DNA of 64,000 bases, from the NCBI GenBank assembly GCA_029378245.1, contig JARKIF010000068.1, forward strand, positions 117,396-181,395, given 5' to 3'. This DNA comes from Roridomyces roridus (lineage: Eukaryota; Basidiomycota; Agaricomycetes; Agaricales; Mycenaceae). A program made the translations under genes and the position numbers. Each line of letters begins with the position of its first letter. Positions within the stretch are counted from its first letter, which is position 1. Shown one piece after another: positions 20,141 to 32,563 of the stretch. The notes under the pieces are model-generated. The model did no database searches. It saw nothing but the letters and a program-made list of their open reading frames with translations, and was not told where the DNA came from.

Positions 20141-21289
20141 TCAGACCGTGTAGTCGTCGAGAGAGATGACGTCGGACCAATGCACCTCCTCCGCGATTGA
20201 GTCGGCCGAATTGCTGAACTGAACGATGTCGCCCCACTCTGTGCCAGGGTACTTTTGCTCGATGATCGTGAGCAGCTCGCTGAAGCCGCGGGAAGAGGAT
20301 GCCGTGATAGTGGACGCCACCGACGAGGAGCGATCCCGGAGGTACGGAAGCCTTGAGGGTGAGCTCTTGGAAGGCGAATACTGCGTCGACTCCATACGGA
20401 TTGGGAATCCATAGTCCTCCTCCTCCTCGAGATCCTTGATCGTCTGAATGACCCCGTCTAGCGTGAATCCACTGCAGACAGAGTCACGGCTGAAGAGGTC
20501 ATGCGCAGCGAGTGACTCGTCGTAGTGGTCAACCTTGATTCCATAAAGCGCGCTTCGGATCCGAGCGGCTAGGTTGAGAGAAGGGGTGTTGGCGAGCCCG
20601 GCCTCGAGACGGAGAGGACTAACGTCGCCGATGGGAGTGGAGATCTTGAGGCCATTCGGTGATCCATTCAAACGGAAACTTGGGGTCGACAACGGACGCG
20701 ACTTGGCCGAGCTGGCAGAGGTCTTGACCGGCGACGTCTTGAGGGACACGTTACCATTGAGGTCGTGATACCGAGCCTTGCGCCGAAGAGGAGTCCGAGC
20801 CTGAGTCGGTGAAGCGTTCTCCTTAGTCTTGCTCTCTTTGCCCTTGTACTCGAGCCGGCGGGGTGGGGTACGCGGCATATTGGTAATTTCAGCCAGGAGA
20901 AGCGACGAAACGACTTTCTGAGGCGAGGACTTGCGCTTGAGTGGGGTCGTTGGCGCTAGAGGGTGTGCAATTTCCAAAACGACGACTGAGACATGAGTGT
21001 CAGCCACCGCGCCATCGGAAAGAAGAGGGACGCACCATCTAGTACTCCCTTCTCAACGTCCATAAGTTCATTAGCCCGCGCGGAAACCTCTGTAGCGACA
21101 CGTCTGAGATGCGAGTCATGCAGGTCGAGACAACATACCAGCAACAACCTGCTTCTCGACGTGTTGGACAGCGACGGCGACAAGTACGGGCTTGCGGACT
21201 GCAGTGTTGAAGAAGGGCCGAAGGACCATAGAGCGGATATAAACAAGTGTATTCTTAACGATCGTGAGGAGGGTTGTAAAGACAGACAT
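20141..21289 (-). CDS. Hypothetical protein, 349 aa, two introns
   Basis: I do not recognise the family. Exons 21289-21139, 21089-21036 and 20985-20141 are joined by 49- and 50-nt introns with good borders and give one frame from MSVFTTLLTIVKNT to ISLDDYTV. The N-terminal 45 residues are hydrophobic and basic (VYIRSMVLRPFFNTAVRKP, then VLVAVAVQ), compatible with a membrane-associated helix. The middle is Ser/Thr/Pro/Lys-rich with several SP and TP sites (TPPRRLEYKG, TPLRRKARYHDL, STPIGDVSPLRLE), typical of a disordered, phosphorylated regulatory region. The C-terminus is acidic, with a helical FSELLTIIEQKYPGTEW segment. The first Met is preferred because it precedes the hydrophobic segment. 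Confidence 0.7.
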
Positions 21290-21570
21290 GTTGGTCGACC
21301 GTGGAGTGGGTGGTGGTAGAGAGGAAGGAGCGATTGTAGGTGGCTGACATGAACCTCTCGCTTTTCTGAAGTGATCGGGAAATGCCCCTGTAGCGCTGAG
21401 TCGTCGGTATTATCGCCCGTAGACTGGGCCAGCGTTCGTCGACGCTGTTTTGTTTTCAAATTTGCAGGAGAATGAATGGCTACGCCCTCGCCCATCCACG
21501 GATACCCAGCGCTCGGAATCCCACTGTCCTGCGTTCAGCGTCAAATGGAGCTCCGTCACTCACCGCGTAT

Positions 21571-21957
21571 TCATGTAGAATCTGCCTGAGGGCGAGGGAA
21601 GATGGTATAATGCAGCATGCTGGACTGCGAAGAGTCAACACCGGGGCTTGAGTCAGAGAACGCGCGCGGATAGACACGGAGATTCTTGAGGGTTTCGTGG
21701 GGTGAGACGCCTTTGAGGATCTGAAGCAACCTGTGGAGCTCTTCCTCAAAGGTTTCTGGGCGTATTATGGGTTGGGAGCACATGGTAAGACACAGAAGGA
21801 CCCAAGAAGGACGCATCAAGTCCGAGAAGAGCTGTGATGCTGATATCGGATGCCCGGTCCGCACCCTTCTCCCTCTCTCAGATTCTGTCCTGCTCCTGCT
21901 CCTCCTTCGTTGTCGGACAGCAATAAATAAGTAATACAGATATACACCTATTACCAA
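21571..21957 (-). CDS. Doubtful 128-aa ORF
   Basis: An open frame upstream of the 349-aa gene. The part ETFEEELHRLLQILKG..NLRVYPRAF looks helical and protein-like, but there is no family match I know and the N-terminal part overlaps what may be promoter. It could be a short gene or the 3' exon of something larger. Confidence 0.25.
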   Translation of the reverse strand: MVIGVYLYYLFIAVRQRRRSRSRTESERGRRVRTGHPISASQLFSDLMRPSWVLLCLTMCSQPIIRPETFEEELHRLLQILKGVSPHETLKNLRVYPRAFSDSSPGVDSSQSSMLHYTIFPRPQADST

Positions 21958-22203
21958 GATTCAAGTATGGATTATTGCAAGATGGACAGAGAGATGCTAT
22001 GTGCGTGCGGGGTGACGGTATATACGTGCGGTACGTGGGTACATGGTATGGCAGATGCTTCAAGTGGGATTCGGAAACAACAACGACAACAACGACAAAA
22101 GGCGACAAGGACGGTCGGGCCAAGATGCAAGAATGCAAGAATGAATATGTATGAAAAGAGTCGAGGGAGGAGGACAAGGATCATGCGGACTCGGAGGCGA
22201 TCC

Positions 22204-23906
22204 CTACCGCGCCGACCGCAGCGTCTCACATCCCCGTCCTTTCCTCCTTCGCGCAGGTATCCACAAGATGACGCCGGTGCACCAGAGCTGGTCGGGAGAG
22301 CACACGATGGCGAGAGCAAGTAGCGATAACGACGGAGGGGTGGGGTGGGCTAGCCCTGGCCGGGGTGCACCCAGGGCAAGTGTGTCATCATCGTCCTTGA
22401 CGGAGAGGCCCAGTGAGAGAAGGCCCGAAGCAGAGGCGACAGCCACGGCTACCCCCGAGTCCTCGTCATCACCCAACGCGTAAAGCGGACGAGCAGCAGG
22501 TCGCCGTCCAATACGAGAAGGGCTATATGAAGGAAGGCTCAGTACCGACGACGCAGGGACCGAGACCGAATGAAAGCCAGTCGAGGGTACCGAGGAAGGA
22601 ATGCAGATGGTGCTAGAACCCCAGCTCCGTGTCGACGAAGACGACGAGGACATGACAGCACCGCGAGACTGGAACGAAGGACTCCCCGATGCATTACTGC
22701 TGCTCCCGCTCGCGCTGCCATGCCCTCCACTGCCCTCGCGCCCTCGCCTGCCACCATCCCCGCCCGAAGCTGGCATCCCAGCAGGAGCGAAACTCCCACT
22801 CGACCCCGCATATGCGCCTGGAAACGACCCATGGCCATGCGGTGGGAATCCCTGATGAGCCCACTCACTCCCACCCCCGAGAGACCCCGGCAACGTAAAC
22901 GGGCGCGGGGGTAAGGACGGTGATATCAAGCGACGCTGTGTGTCCGTCCGCTCCTCCTCCTCCTCATTCTTTATCGCGCCAGATGAAGGACCGGGACCGT
23001 CATCCATCAGGTCTTGCAAGTTCGATGCAGACCCCGATGGCTGACGTGCGTGTCGATGACCACCATTCCCTCGTCCACGTCGTCCACCTCTCCGAGGAGT
23101 CTCTTCGGATGACTGAAAGACGTGGGGAGGGAAAGCCTGGGGAGGCGGCGTTGGGGTCAAGGTTGTCTGGAAGAACGCGGGAGGCTGTCTCGAAGAGGAT
23201 GGTCCGCTGAATGGCTGTAGCGATGGCAACGGCTGGATCGCAGGCATTGACGGTGAGACGAAGCTGCTGGCCACAGAAGGAGGCGTTCCGGCCGCCGAGG
23301 ATGACGGCGGGCCCGGGAGAGGCGGCATCGTGGCGAGTATCCCGGGAGGCAGGTGAGAGACAAAGGTTTCGAGTGCGTCGACTCGAGCGCGCAGGGCTTC
23401 ATGCTCAGCGTAGGAGACATATCTTTCCGACCTGTGTAATATTAGAGAAGAGGAGAGGGTCCAAAAAAGATGAGCAGCACTCACACAGATTCCACGACGT
23501 GCCATACACACTTTGCTTGGTCTCCTCTCCTCACACATGGCGCGCACGGCTGCGTCCTACACGATCCTTCAGCGACCCCTCAAGACATGCAAGATAAAGA
23601 AGAAAAACGGACCTATCGCATCGAATCTTGCGACGCTTGCATTCTGTCTATAATCAGCTCTCATCCCCACGAACGGACACGATGAAAAGAGAGAAAACAC
23701 ACACCAGTACAGCTCAGCGCCTGACGTCTCCTCTTTTTCTTTGGCGGCTCGTCTCCTTCATCCTCATCGCGGTCAAAATCGTTGTCCATCTCAGGTGATG
23801 CGCTAGGGTTAGGGTTCGGAGGCGGCATGGAACCGCTCGCGACTGAGGGAGGGGGCGGGAGGTACGGGTGCAGCGAGCGGATGCTAGGAAGCTGCGTGCC
23901 GCGCAT
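22204..23906 (-). CDS. Zn(II)2Cys6 fungal transcription factor
   Basis: Four exons (23906-23705, 23643-23613, 23556-23485, 23431-22204) give a 510-residue nuclear DNA-binding protein. An acidic patch and KKKRRRQ nuclear-localisation cluster precede the binuclear zinc cluster: C66, C69, C76, C82, C85 and C94 (CTECKRRKIRCDR..PCAPCVRRGDQAKC). All six cysteines are restored only when the three introns of 61, 56 and 53 nt are removed. A short coiled-coil follows (YAEHEALRARVDALE), the usual dimerisation element. The remaining 390 residues are Ser/Gly/Pro-rich and disordered, without the fungal-specific middle homology domain. A later Met (MPPPNPNPSASPEM) could also start the protein. The 5' side faces a gene-poor stretch of about 8.6 kb. 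Confidence 0.88.
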
Positions 23907-26900
23907 CCTGTTTTGGTCAGTCAGTCAGTCGACCTCGAGTTCACACGACACGCCCTTTTTAAACCTGCGGGATTCATTTACGGTTTAGGTTGGCTGGGCT
24001 CGAAACAAATCACGAATCACCTGTTACTTGCTTTTTCCGTCCGGGGAGGTTGGGAGATGCCGATATCTCCTTTGTTGATTTACATAAAATCAGAAGCAGC
24101 TCGATGGATCTCGGAGGAGAGAGAGCGCGCTTCTGTGAGAATGGGGATACTCGGTCTACAAGTCAGTCTGCTGGCCACCGCCCACACTGCCCTGCGGATC
24201 CAAGGGCCGACGGCGGATGCTCCGCAATTCAATCCCAACCCTCTTCAAGTCGATCTCAAAATGATGATGATTGCGTCCGTCCAAGTCGCGGTCTTTCGGC
24301 GGTCCCTGCGGCAATGGATCGAATGGAATGGACCCTGCGGTTTGGTTACCCTTCTTCTTTAATTATGGGTCTCACTTTCCGTTATGTCCGTCGTCCATCT
24401 GCAGGCAGCAGCACCTCCTCCTCGTTCAGTTCATCTTGGCGCTAGACCAGTGATATCCATGAATGAATTAATCAGAACACACAAAACACATGTGTGTCTT
24501 CTTGTTCCCGGCGCTGCAATCCAGGCACGAATGTACATCCCGTCAAGCAAAGCACCCTCGATATCTCTCCAGTTCCTGTGTCGAATCGCTTACTTATCTG
24601 CTACCGTTCACCAGCATCACATCGACTGGTATCTCGTGCCAATGCCATCCATCCACTGGCATAACGCCGAACCAGGACTATGTACATATCTATTTAATTT
24701 GTCCTCTCAAGTAACCCTTCCTGCCTGCCCCCAAGTCGGCGCCTCCCAATCTCCCCCACCCTGACGACGGTATGGCGAGAATCCCTGCCCTCATTCCTTG
24801 CTGAGTTAATCTCGCGGATGACCAGTGTCCCGTGGCATCTGTCTGTCTGTCTCAGGTCTGTTCTGCGGCCCTTCGGAACTAGCCATCCGCCGTCAACGGT
24901 CATCGCCGCGAACAAAGCCTATATTCGACTCGACTTGGACAATAGACCCGCCGCATCGCATCACGAAGCTCAACTTGTCTATCTTTGACGAACGAGCTCT
25001 GGTGAAGGCTTCTTCAATGCGTGCGGCACCGGTATGGAAGCCGTTTGGTTTGTCTTCCGCGGCATGAAGAAGAATCTACTTGTACTTGGTCTGCTGTCTT
25101 TCGTTCAAATCGGATTTGGGTTGACTTCTGACTTTAGATTTAGACAATAATTAACCGGTAATCCCCGAGCGGAAGGAATAACCTCGTACTTAAGTAGGCT
25201 TCTTCTCTGCGCGGGTCGGTTGGTATTGGATTGGGCTATTGGCTATGGTTCGAATTCTGGCGCGCGGCGGTGTATCCACGGACGGATTCAGACTGGCTTC
25301 CTCTCTCTCCTCGAAGACGATTCGACGAATGACTGAACTATTCTTGGGCACCTGATGAGATGAAGCAACGTTCAACGTTCAAGGCGCACATCTATTCTAT
25401 TCTAACCCCGCGGCCGGTATCGCCGTCTTGAACGACTCGAGAGACACGGAGGCCGGCCGTTATCCCCGTCATGATTCATCCGTCAAGTCCGCCGCGCGCC
25501 TGGTATTGCATTGGTCCACGGTTCGAATTCTGGTGGCTCGCGGCTGGCGGTGCATCCACGGACGGAGGCTCTTGGCTTGGCTCATTCCTCTCTCTCTCTC
25601 TCTCCTCCAAGACGATGTTGGCGAATCAAGGGCAGCTGAGGCACCGGATGAAGCAACGTTCAAGGTGCGCATCTATTCTAAACCCGCCGCCGGTATCGCC
25701 GTCTTGGAAGACTCGAGACACGGAGGCCGGGCGTTATCCCCGTCATGATTCAGTGATTCAATGATTCATCCGTCAAGTCCGTCTGTCCGTGTGTCCTCCG
25801 TCCTTCCGCAATTTCAATTCAGAATCTAATGGCATCTAATCCTGGGACGCCTGGGCCTGGAATACATATGTACATCTTTTTTTGTAAGTCTTCTCTCCGT
25901 CCCGTCTCAAATATAAAAAGATAACAGAACATTGGATTGGCAGATCCGGAAACCAACAGGAAACTGAAAACTGAATCAAAGCCGTAATCGGCTGGTTGGC
26001 TGGGCGGGTAGAGGGAATCGCCGGTGGATTTTGGGTGGGCGTTGCCTCTTCGGTCTGTTGTTTCAACTGTCAATGTTCAGCAGAAACCTCTGCACATAAT
26101 TCCACTGGAGTTCAACCTTGGCCTGGGCCATTGGTTGCGAGTGAGGACCACGCGACCAGTTGCACATGCAACCAGTAAATGACCCATGCTGCGGACGCAA
26201 CCATTCTGAATCACCATCATTCAATCCCTCGTGCGGCCGACGCCGCGGCGTGCGTGCGTTTCTAGGCCTACTGTTGTATTTCCCAAGCGAATACTTGCAA
26301 AGCAATTGAAAAATTCATTCCAACGCAAGACACGGTACTCCACGGTGCCGTTGTTCAGACGCATACATACACTCTACAGGTCCGATTTGGATTTCCCCCG
26401 CCGCCCGCTCGCTCGCCTCAAGTACTTACCTGATCCCGCCGAATTCCTAGACGAAACGACAACCCTTTGAAACAACATCGGCACCGCTCCCAATTCGAAT
26501 ATTATACGTGCCCCGAGACGGGATACCCGTCTCCGTCTCCGTTCCACACCCACTGCGGCCAGTTCCGAAAACAGACTAGACTAGAGTGAAAAGTGTAATC
26601 CTTCGAGAATTCACGAGTCTCGAGTCTCGGATCGTCGCGCGGGATTCGCTACGCTAGCGTGCGTTGCGTCGTGCATGCATGCCGTTCCGTTTACTATTAC
26701 TAAATATTCGGGGAATTACAAGCAACTGTCGACGAGCTAAGCTAAGCCAAAGTGGGACTAGGGTCGGTTGGGTCCTATGGCTACGAGGGCGGTACGAGAA
26801 CAGAACAGAACGGAGATGTGCAGAAGACAAGATCGATGGAAGCCAGTCATGAATGAACAGCATCCGCGTCGGAAATTTAAAGCATAAGTAACCTGCGTAT

Positions 26901-29900
26901 CGGCGATGGAGAGTGTCGATTCGCGCCAGGAAATGAGGCGCAGTCTTTTTTTGGTAGGAAATTGAACTCTATTGGGAGCCTATACATGTATACAGGTACT
27001 ACGGGCAAAAAGAGTATGTAACCGCCATACGGGCCGCCACCGACCTGGAACTATCGGCGCGATCTTGGGTGAAGGTATCCTTCTCCCTCGCAAAAGTTCA
27101 AGGCCTCCCGGGAAGTACTGCGGGACACCCCAAATATCAGCCTCGCGAGGTGAACTTTCGATAACCTCATCACGCCACCATCGCGAGCCTTATATGGCAG
27201 TCTTCGGCGCACGGACCAGTCACGTGCTGGCCAAGAAGGATATAAAGCCGAGGGCATTTGATGGCGGGTTTCCTCTTTACAGTCACCTCTTTGCGTCTAC
27301 TCTCTTTGAGCTCGAGCTGCCCGCTTGGCAGTGCGATTGGCCGCGGGGAGAAGATGGATGTCCTACACTGGGCATGTCGTTTACCGTTCTGTACCACTGG
27401 TCTAGCGACTAATCAGCGTCGGATACATCTTTTTTTTTTTTTTTACCAATGGAGCTTCTTTTTCTGAATGTTAATAATACCTTGGACAACCTGGAACTTC
27501 TCTTGTGAATGAACCTCGAGCCTCCTGATGCACCCGATTCCGACACAATGCACATCTACTGGTCTGCCAAGGAATGTCAAACCTTGATCGGCGACTGATC
27601 TGCTTCTCTTGGTTTTGCCTGGGCCCGAGGGCTGTCACCGTTCTGCCTCTCTTTGGCATTGGCAAAAATCCAACAAGCAAAACTTGAATTGAAGTTTCGA
27701 TCGGCAAACTCGAAGCGAGGCAGTAGCTCCAATCTCCATTGTATGCGCAATGAGGTGATTGTTCGCGGAGAATTCTGACTATACCCACAGCGGAACCCCG
27801 TTCGTTGGCGCAAGACCACTTTTCGGCGTTGAAGAAAAACACTGCAGTGCTGCGCCGTAAGGAATGCATTGAATTCCTGTAGGCGAAGTACGACATTGAG
27901 GACCAGGCCCCACAAATTTATCAACGCGCGGACTCGCGCGGACCTAAACAAACCCACGTCGCTGTGGCTCGTATGTACAATTCAAAAGAACCTGGATGAC
28001 TGGCACGGTTAGTTGGCGGTTGCGGCTGTCCTTAGACTAGCGCCGCACATACCCGTGGATCGTATCCGTCGCCCCTCCGCTCCGCAACATGACTGATCAT
28101 ACTAACTATTAGGAGATGCGCTGCCGCGCCGCCTCTGGCACTGGCTTAGAGCAATGTCAGTGGTTTCAGTCTCGACCTTGCAAGGAGGCCAACCTAGGTC
28201 GACAATGAATTATGTATGACCCAGACAACTCGAAGCTGGACACGGTGATACCGGCGGCCAACAACTCCCATTCATTCAGGTCTCCGAGTCAGGAACGATC
28301 CGGTTGCGCCATTCTGTTCTAAGCGAGCACGGCTCACGGGGCATTGAATCAAAAATAAGGAAAATCAAGCGCTCAGAAGTCCCTGCTGACCTCTGCTGAT
28401 CTGCGAGCTACTGCGGGTCTAGAGGCTGCAATGACCGGCGGCAACAAAGGTCCGAGTCAAGGACGGTCAATTCGATTTTTGTTGCAATTGTTGAATCGGA
28501 GATACAGCATGAGGTACCCGTGTGTTCCTCATCTGGCCCTTGCGTTTCCGTTACCCCGTTACCCCGATTCACGATCCAAATTATCACAGAGTGGACGTAT
28601 GTACACTGGGCGCTTCGCAGGCGTGCTGTCTATCTATTAGTATCAGTATCAGGCTGGCTGACATGAGGGTGGAGACGGCGTCGATGGTGAATGATGGAAC
28701 GCGGGAAGAGGCGGTGATGGAGGGATGGCTCGTAAACGGTAAAAGGCCGCTCGCCACGGAGTCCGAGACCGAGACACCGAGCTACAAGAATTCTCGGCCC
28801 CAGCCCCAACCAGGCGCGGAAGAAGCGCGAAACGCCCGTAGAACACGCAGAAAACACAGTGGCCCTCGGCAGTCAAAATCGAATTTAAATAGACGGATGA
28901 ATAAATAAATAAATAAGAAATTGAAGACGCCTCGACCACCTAGAGCGGAGGACCGAGGAATGTACGTGGGTGTACCATGGCACTAAGGCTGCTCGACGAA
29001 GAACTTGTGAGCAGCGTCGGACGTCGACTCCCAGCCAGACGACTTGGCCCGAGACGATTCGGAGTCCGTTCAAGAATAATCCATGGCCAAGATCGAGCTG
29101 GAGGAGGCCAGACAAATCTCATTCTACCCGCTGCCTCGAGGGATGTTTCCCACTGCCACTGGTGTACGGAGGGTGGGAAGCACGGCGGTGTGGCTTTAAT
29201 TTCCAGCCACAACTTGAAGCCCGAGACGAGTCAGACCAAGAATAACCAGGATCGAGGACAAGGAGCCCAGACGGCGGGCGTAGATAAATCGGATTCCGCT
29301 GCCCGTTGCCCCTGGTGCTCCCATGGGTGTGACACTGGCACTGGTACACTCGGCCGAGGACGAAGACTCGCCTGTGGGAAGGACGGAGCTGTGACTTTGC
29401 AGCCATAACCACAGGGAGAAGCCCAGGGCCGTCGTCCATTCCGTCCCCGCCGCTTAACCAGCTGGCATGATGAATCGTCAGTGGTGTCATTCCTACCCAA
29501 AGTCTGAGGTACGCACCGTGCAGCAGTGCTGTGCCTCAGCTACGGCCAACGAGGAAAGTCACGCCACAGCGGGCCGCTGGGAACATGGGAGGTCGTCCCA
29601 TAGGGCCTGCAGCAATTGCGCGACTCCGATTCAGAAGCGGCGACGAGGAAGAAAGGAAGCCAGTCCTGCAGATGGGAGACCCCGGTCCAGATACATCCAG
29701 TGCCCGAGTTGTGCGTGAACGGTGTAGACTACAGCCAGCTCCCGCAATGAGCACTCCTTAGGCATACGAAGAGGAAGCGTTTTACGAGATCTTCGGCCGG
29801 TTAACTTGGTGGAGCTGAGCTGGCTGTGGTAACGCGTATCAGGGTCGGTGGCATGATACCTGCAGCCGGAAGGAAAGGCGCCGGCTTGTGAGGACCGGAT

Positions 29901-32563
29901 GGGTGCCGTTTGCAGCCCGTCCGTGGTTGCAATAGTGACAGTGAACCAAATTTCGACCGCGGCGACTGGGCAGTGGGAGGATAATAAATATGATCCGAAT
30001 CAGGGCCTGCGCGCTTTTGTACTCCGATTCAAACGGTTGAACTGCGAGTCCGGAATGACGTACGAGATTATATCGTGCACAGAAAGACCAAACCAAAGAG
30101 CGAAAGATGAGGATTCAGGACCGGCACGAGCCAGAAAGCCACGTGGCTTGCCGCTTGTGGGACCAACAACAAATCAAAGCGGAGTTTGCGGTTGGATGAT
30201 CCGGATCACAACTGCGACACCGTTGCGCTGGGTGTTAGGTTTTCAGAAGCCGGCCTCGTAAAAGCATGCTTGGAGCTTTTTCAACGTCCGTGAATCCGAA
30301 TCAGCGCTTGTAGGTGGTGCTTCAGACTTCTGTTAGAAACCGGTTACCGTGTTACGGCACCGACAACGGCAACAGCATTGTGCGCGTCACGCTGAATAGG
30401 GGTAAGCAGGATGCTGCAGTAAGTACAAAACACATACTTTTCCAGGCCGAGACTCGGACTCGAAGAAAAACTCACTGCTTATCTCGCCGGCCGTCGAACC
30501 TCCGAGCATGGCCGTCGCCGTCGAAATTAGAATCCTGCCCTCCAGAGTCCAGACAGTAGCTAGAATAGATCGCAAAGCGGAGATAAACGGGCCACGGTGC
30601 GAAGTTGACATTGACAAGCACTGTACGAATTGAAAATTCATCGGGAAAGCGTCGCTCCCCAAGGCCGCCGCGGAAGAACAAGGGCGTCAGGTGTGCCACT
30701 GGTCATATGCAGCAGATATGCACGAGCCAATTGCAAGTGGCCATGGGTCGGGAATTGTGAACGCAGGAGATGGCCGAAATGCCGTGAATGCGATGCATTA
30801 AACGCTGCTGATAAAAGAAGTCGGAAGTTGTCCCAAGAAAGAGCGCAGCCGAGGTCTACCGACTGGCTGTAACGAGCGGAAGCATTTCTGGAATGGAAAA
30901 TCGGTAGGGATCATGAAAAGAATTACAGACCTGATATCGATGAGATTACACAGGGTGTGGTAGGCTTGTATCAGAATTCTTGCTCCAGGACATGAGGTCG
31001 CCTTCGACTCCTGACGGTATCGATGTTTTGGATCGTCCAGTTCCCCGTCGCCAGTCAGTCAACTTCTGTATTCGCCGTTCGGCGCTCGAAAATGACATGA
31101 CTGAGCGGAGCTCGTCATGTACAGAAATTCTTATCCGATGGGCACCTTGCGATTTGGCGGCGCAGCTAATTGGGCGCGGCGCGCCAAGTCGGGTTTAGTT
31201 GACCCAAGATATTGGAGAGCAAATACACAGTTACCCGAGAATCGACTGTTGACCTGCACCAGCCAGGGACCAGGATCTGAGCTTTCCGAAATGAAAAGCT
31301 GTCTGATGAGCTTCTGAGTTGAGCTGAGAGTGCACCCGTCCTGAAGGCCAGCTGACATCTGCTAGTCGGCCCACATGTTGGAGGGGGGGAAGTGCCTGCC
31401 AGATATGAATGAGCACGCTGCACCAATTGCACTGTATTGCAGTTGCAGTTACTTCCAAATCCAATCCAGAACCCGCGCACCGCGCACAACGGGACGATGA
31501 ACCCGCCTTTGAATGGAGATACACATCGGTTCTTGTTCGACTTACCAGGGATTGGATGTAGCATGTGCGGCGTCGCGGAAATTCAAGAGCTTCGGAAGGA
31601 CCTTGTGCAGGTTGACCGTTTCGGGAGTCGGGACACGGCTACAGAAAGAGGAATTCTATCAGCACGTAGAGAATAGACTAACCGTGTCCGTTTTGCAAGT
31701 GAGTGTGCAGAGTGTGCAGGGACGTTCTCGGTCCTATGACCTGGAAAGAACGGGCGTACTCCAATCACTCGACATCGACACTGCATAAATCGATATTGGC
31801 AAATGGCCATGCAGAATTGAATGTAGGCATGCCGATTTACTCGTCCCACTTCATCGCCTATTTAGATGTGGACCGCTCGTAGCGGAAGATGACGGTAGGA
31901 TGTATTGATACAAGTGAGCTCAATTGCAGTCGGGTTTTGGTTTAGGTCGCACCTTCAAAGGGTGATCCTATGAGACCACAGCGACGCCTCCACCGGAAGT
32001 CGCAACCAATGCCGAGGACGGGACTGAATCAATTGAGACTAGTGCTGAAAGTGGGTATCATGAGCGCTCTTCGTATGTATTCATTTTTTTACCGGGGGTT
32101 GGGATAGGCTTTACTTACCGGGGCGCCGAATCACATCCAAGAACGCCGAGTCGCCGACTGGAGGGAATCTATCTCCTGTGTGAGTGTGGATGTCCGAGGA
32201 GGTGTCACCCACGGCAGCTAGCGGTTCCGTTTAGACTACTACTGACCGCGGCTTGGCAAGAGAAGGCTCGGCGTTCGGCGCGTTCCACAAACTAGACAAG
32301 AAAACCGGCGATCGACGGGTGAGGAGGGCCTCACATGTAGATTGAGGCAGTCCGAGCTGAACCATGTTGTACCAGATTGAAACAGTAAGTAGCCTAGCAG
32401 CATCGGATTCGGGCGTAGTTGGGCGTCAGCAAACGTCATTTGTTTTGCATTTGTTTGTTCCTGTATGGTGCTGACGTGGTCTAATATCGGAGTTTCAAAC
32501 AACAACATTCGGCAGCTCAACAACTCTGTCAAGTATCGTACAACTTCTGGAAACCACTCCCCG
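23907..32563. other. Gene-poor region of about 8.6 kb
   Basis: I find no protein family, consistent exon chain or tRNA here. Open frames are short and overlap in several frames. Visible structure: a 280-bp tandem duplication (25223-25780), a CT microsatellite (about 25588-25612), a T run (about 27430-27444) and an AAAT microsatellite (about 28898-28916). It separates the divergent 5' side of the Zn(II)2Cys6 gene from the 3' end of the beta-glucosidase gene, so it could hold long upstream control DNA, non-coding transcripts or old, unrecognisable transposons. Confidence 0.5.
25223..25780 (+). repeat. 280-bp tandem duplication
   Basis: Unit 1 (25223-25490) and unit 2 (25503-25780) share, in order, GTATTG, GGTTCGAATTCTGG, ATCCACGGACGGA, a CT-rich tract, GATGAAGCAACGTTCAA, CATCTATTCTA, CCGGTATCGCCGTCTTG, GACACGGAGGCCGG and CATCCGTCAAGTCCG. 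The CT tract and a GTTCAAC repeat differ in length between copies. Non-coding as far as I can tell. Confidence 0.85.

Noticed and set aside
26972..27412. 146-aa plus-strand ORF in the gene-poor region
   Set aside because: No domain, no splice context and competing frames on both strands; consistent with chance.
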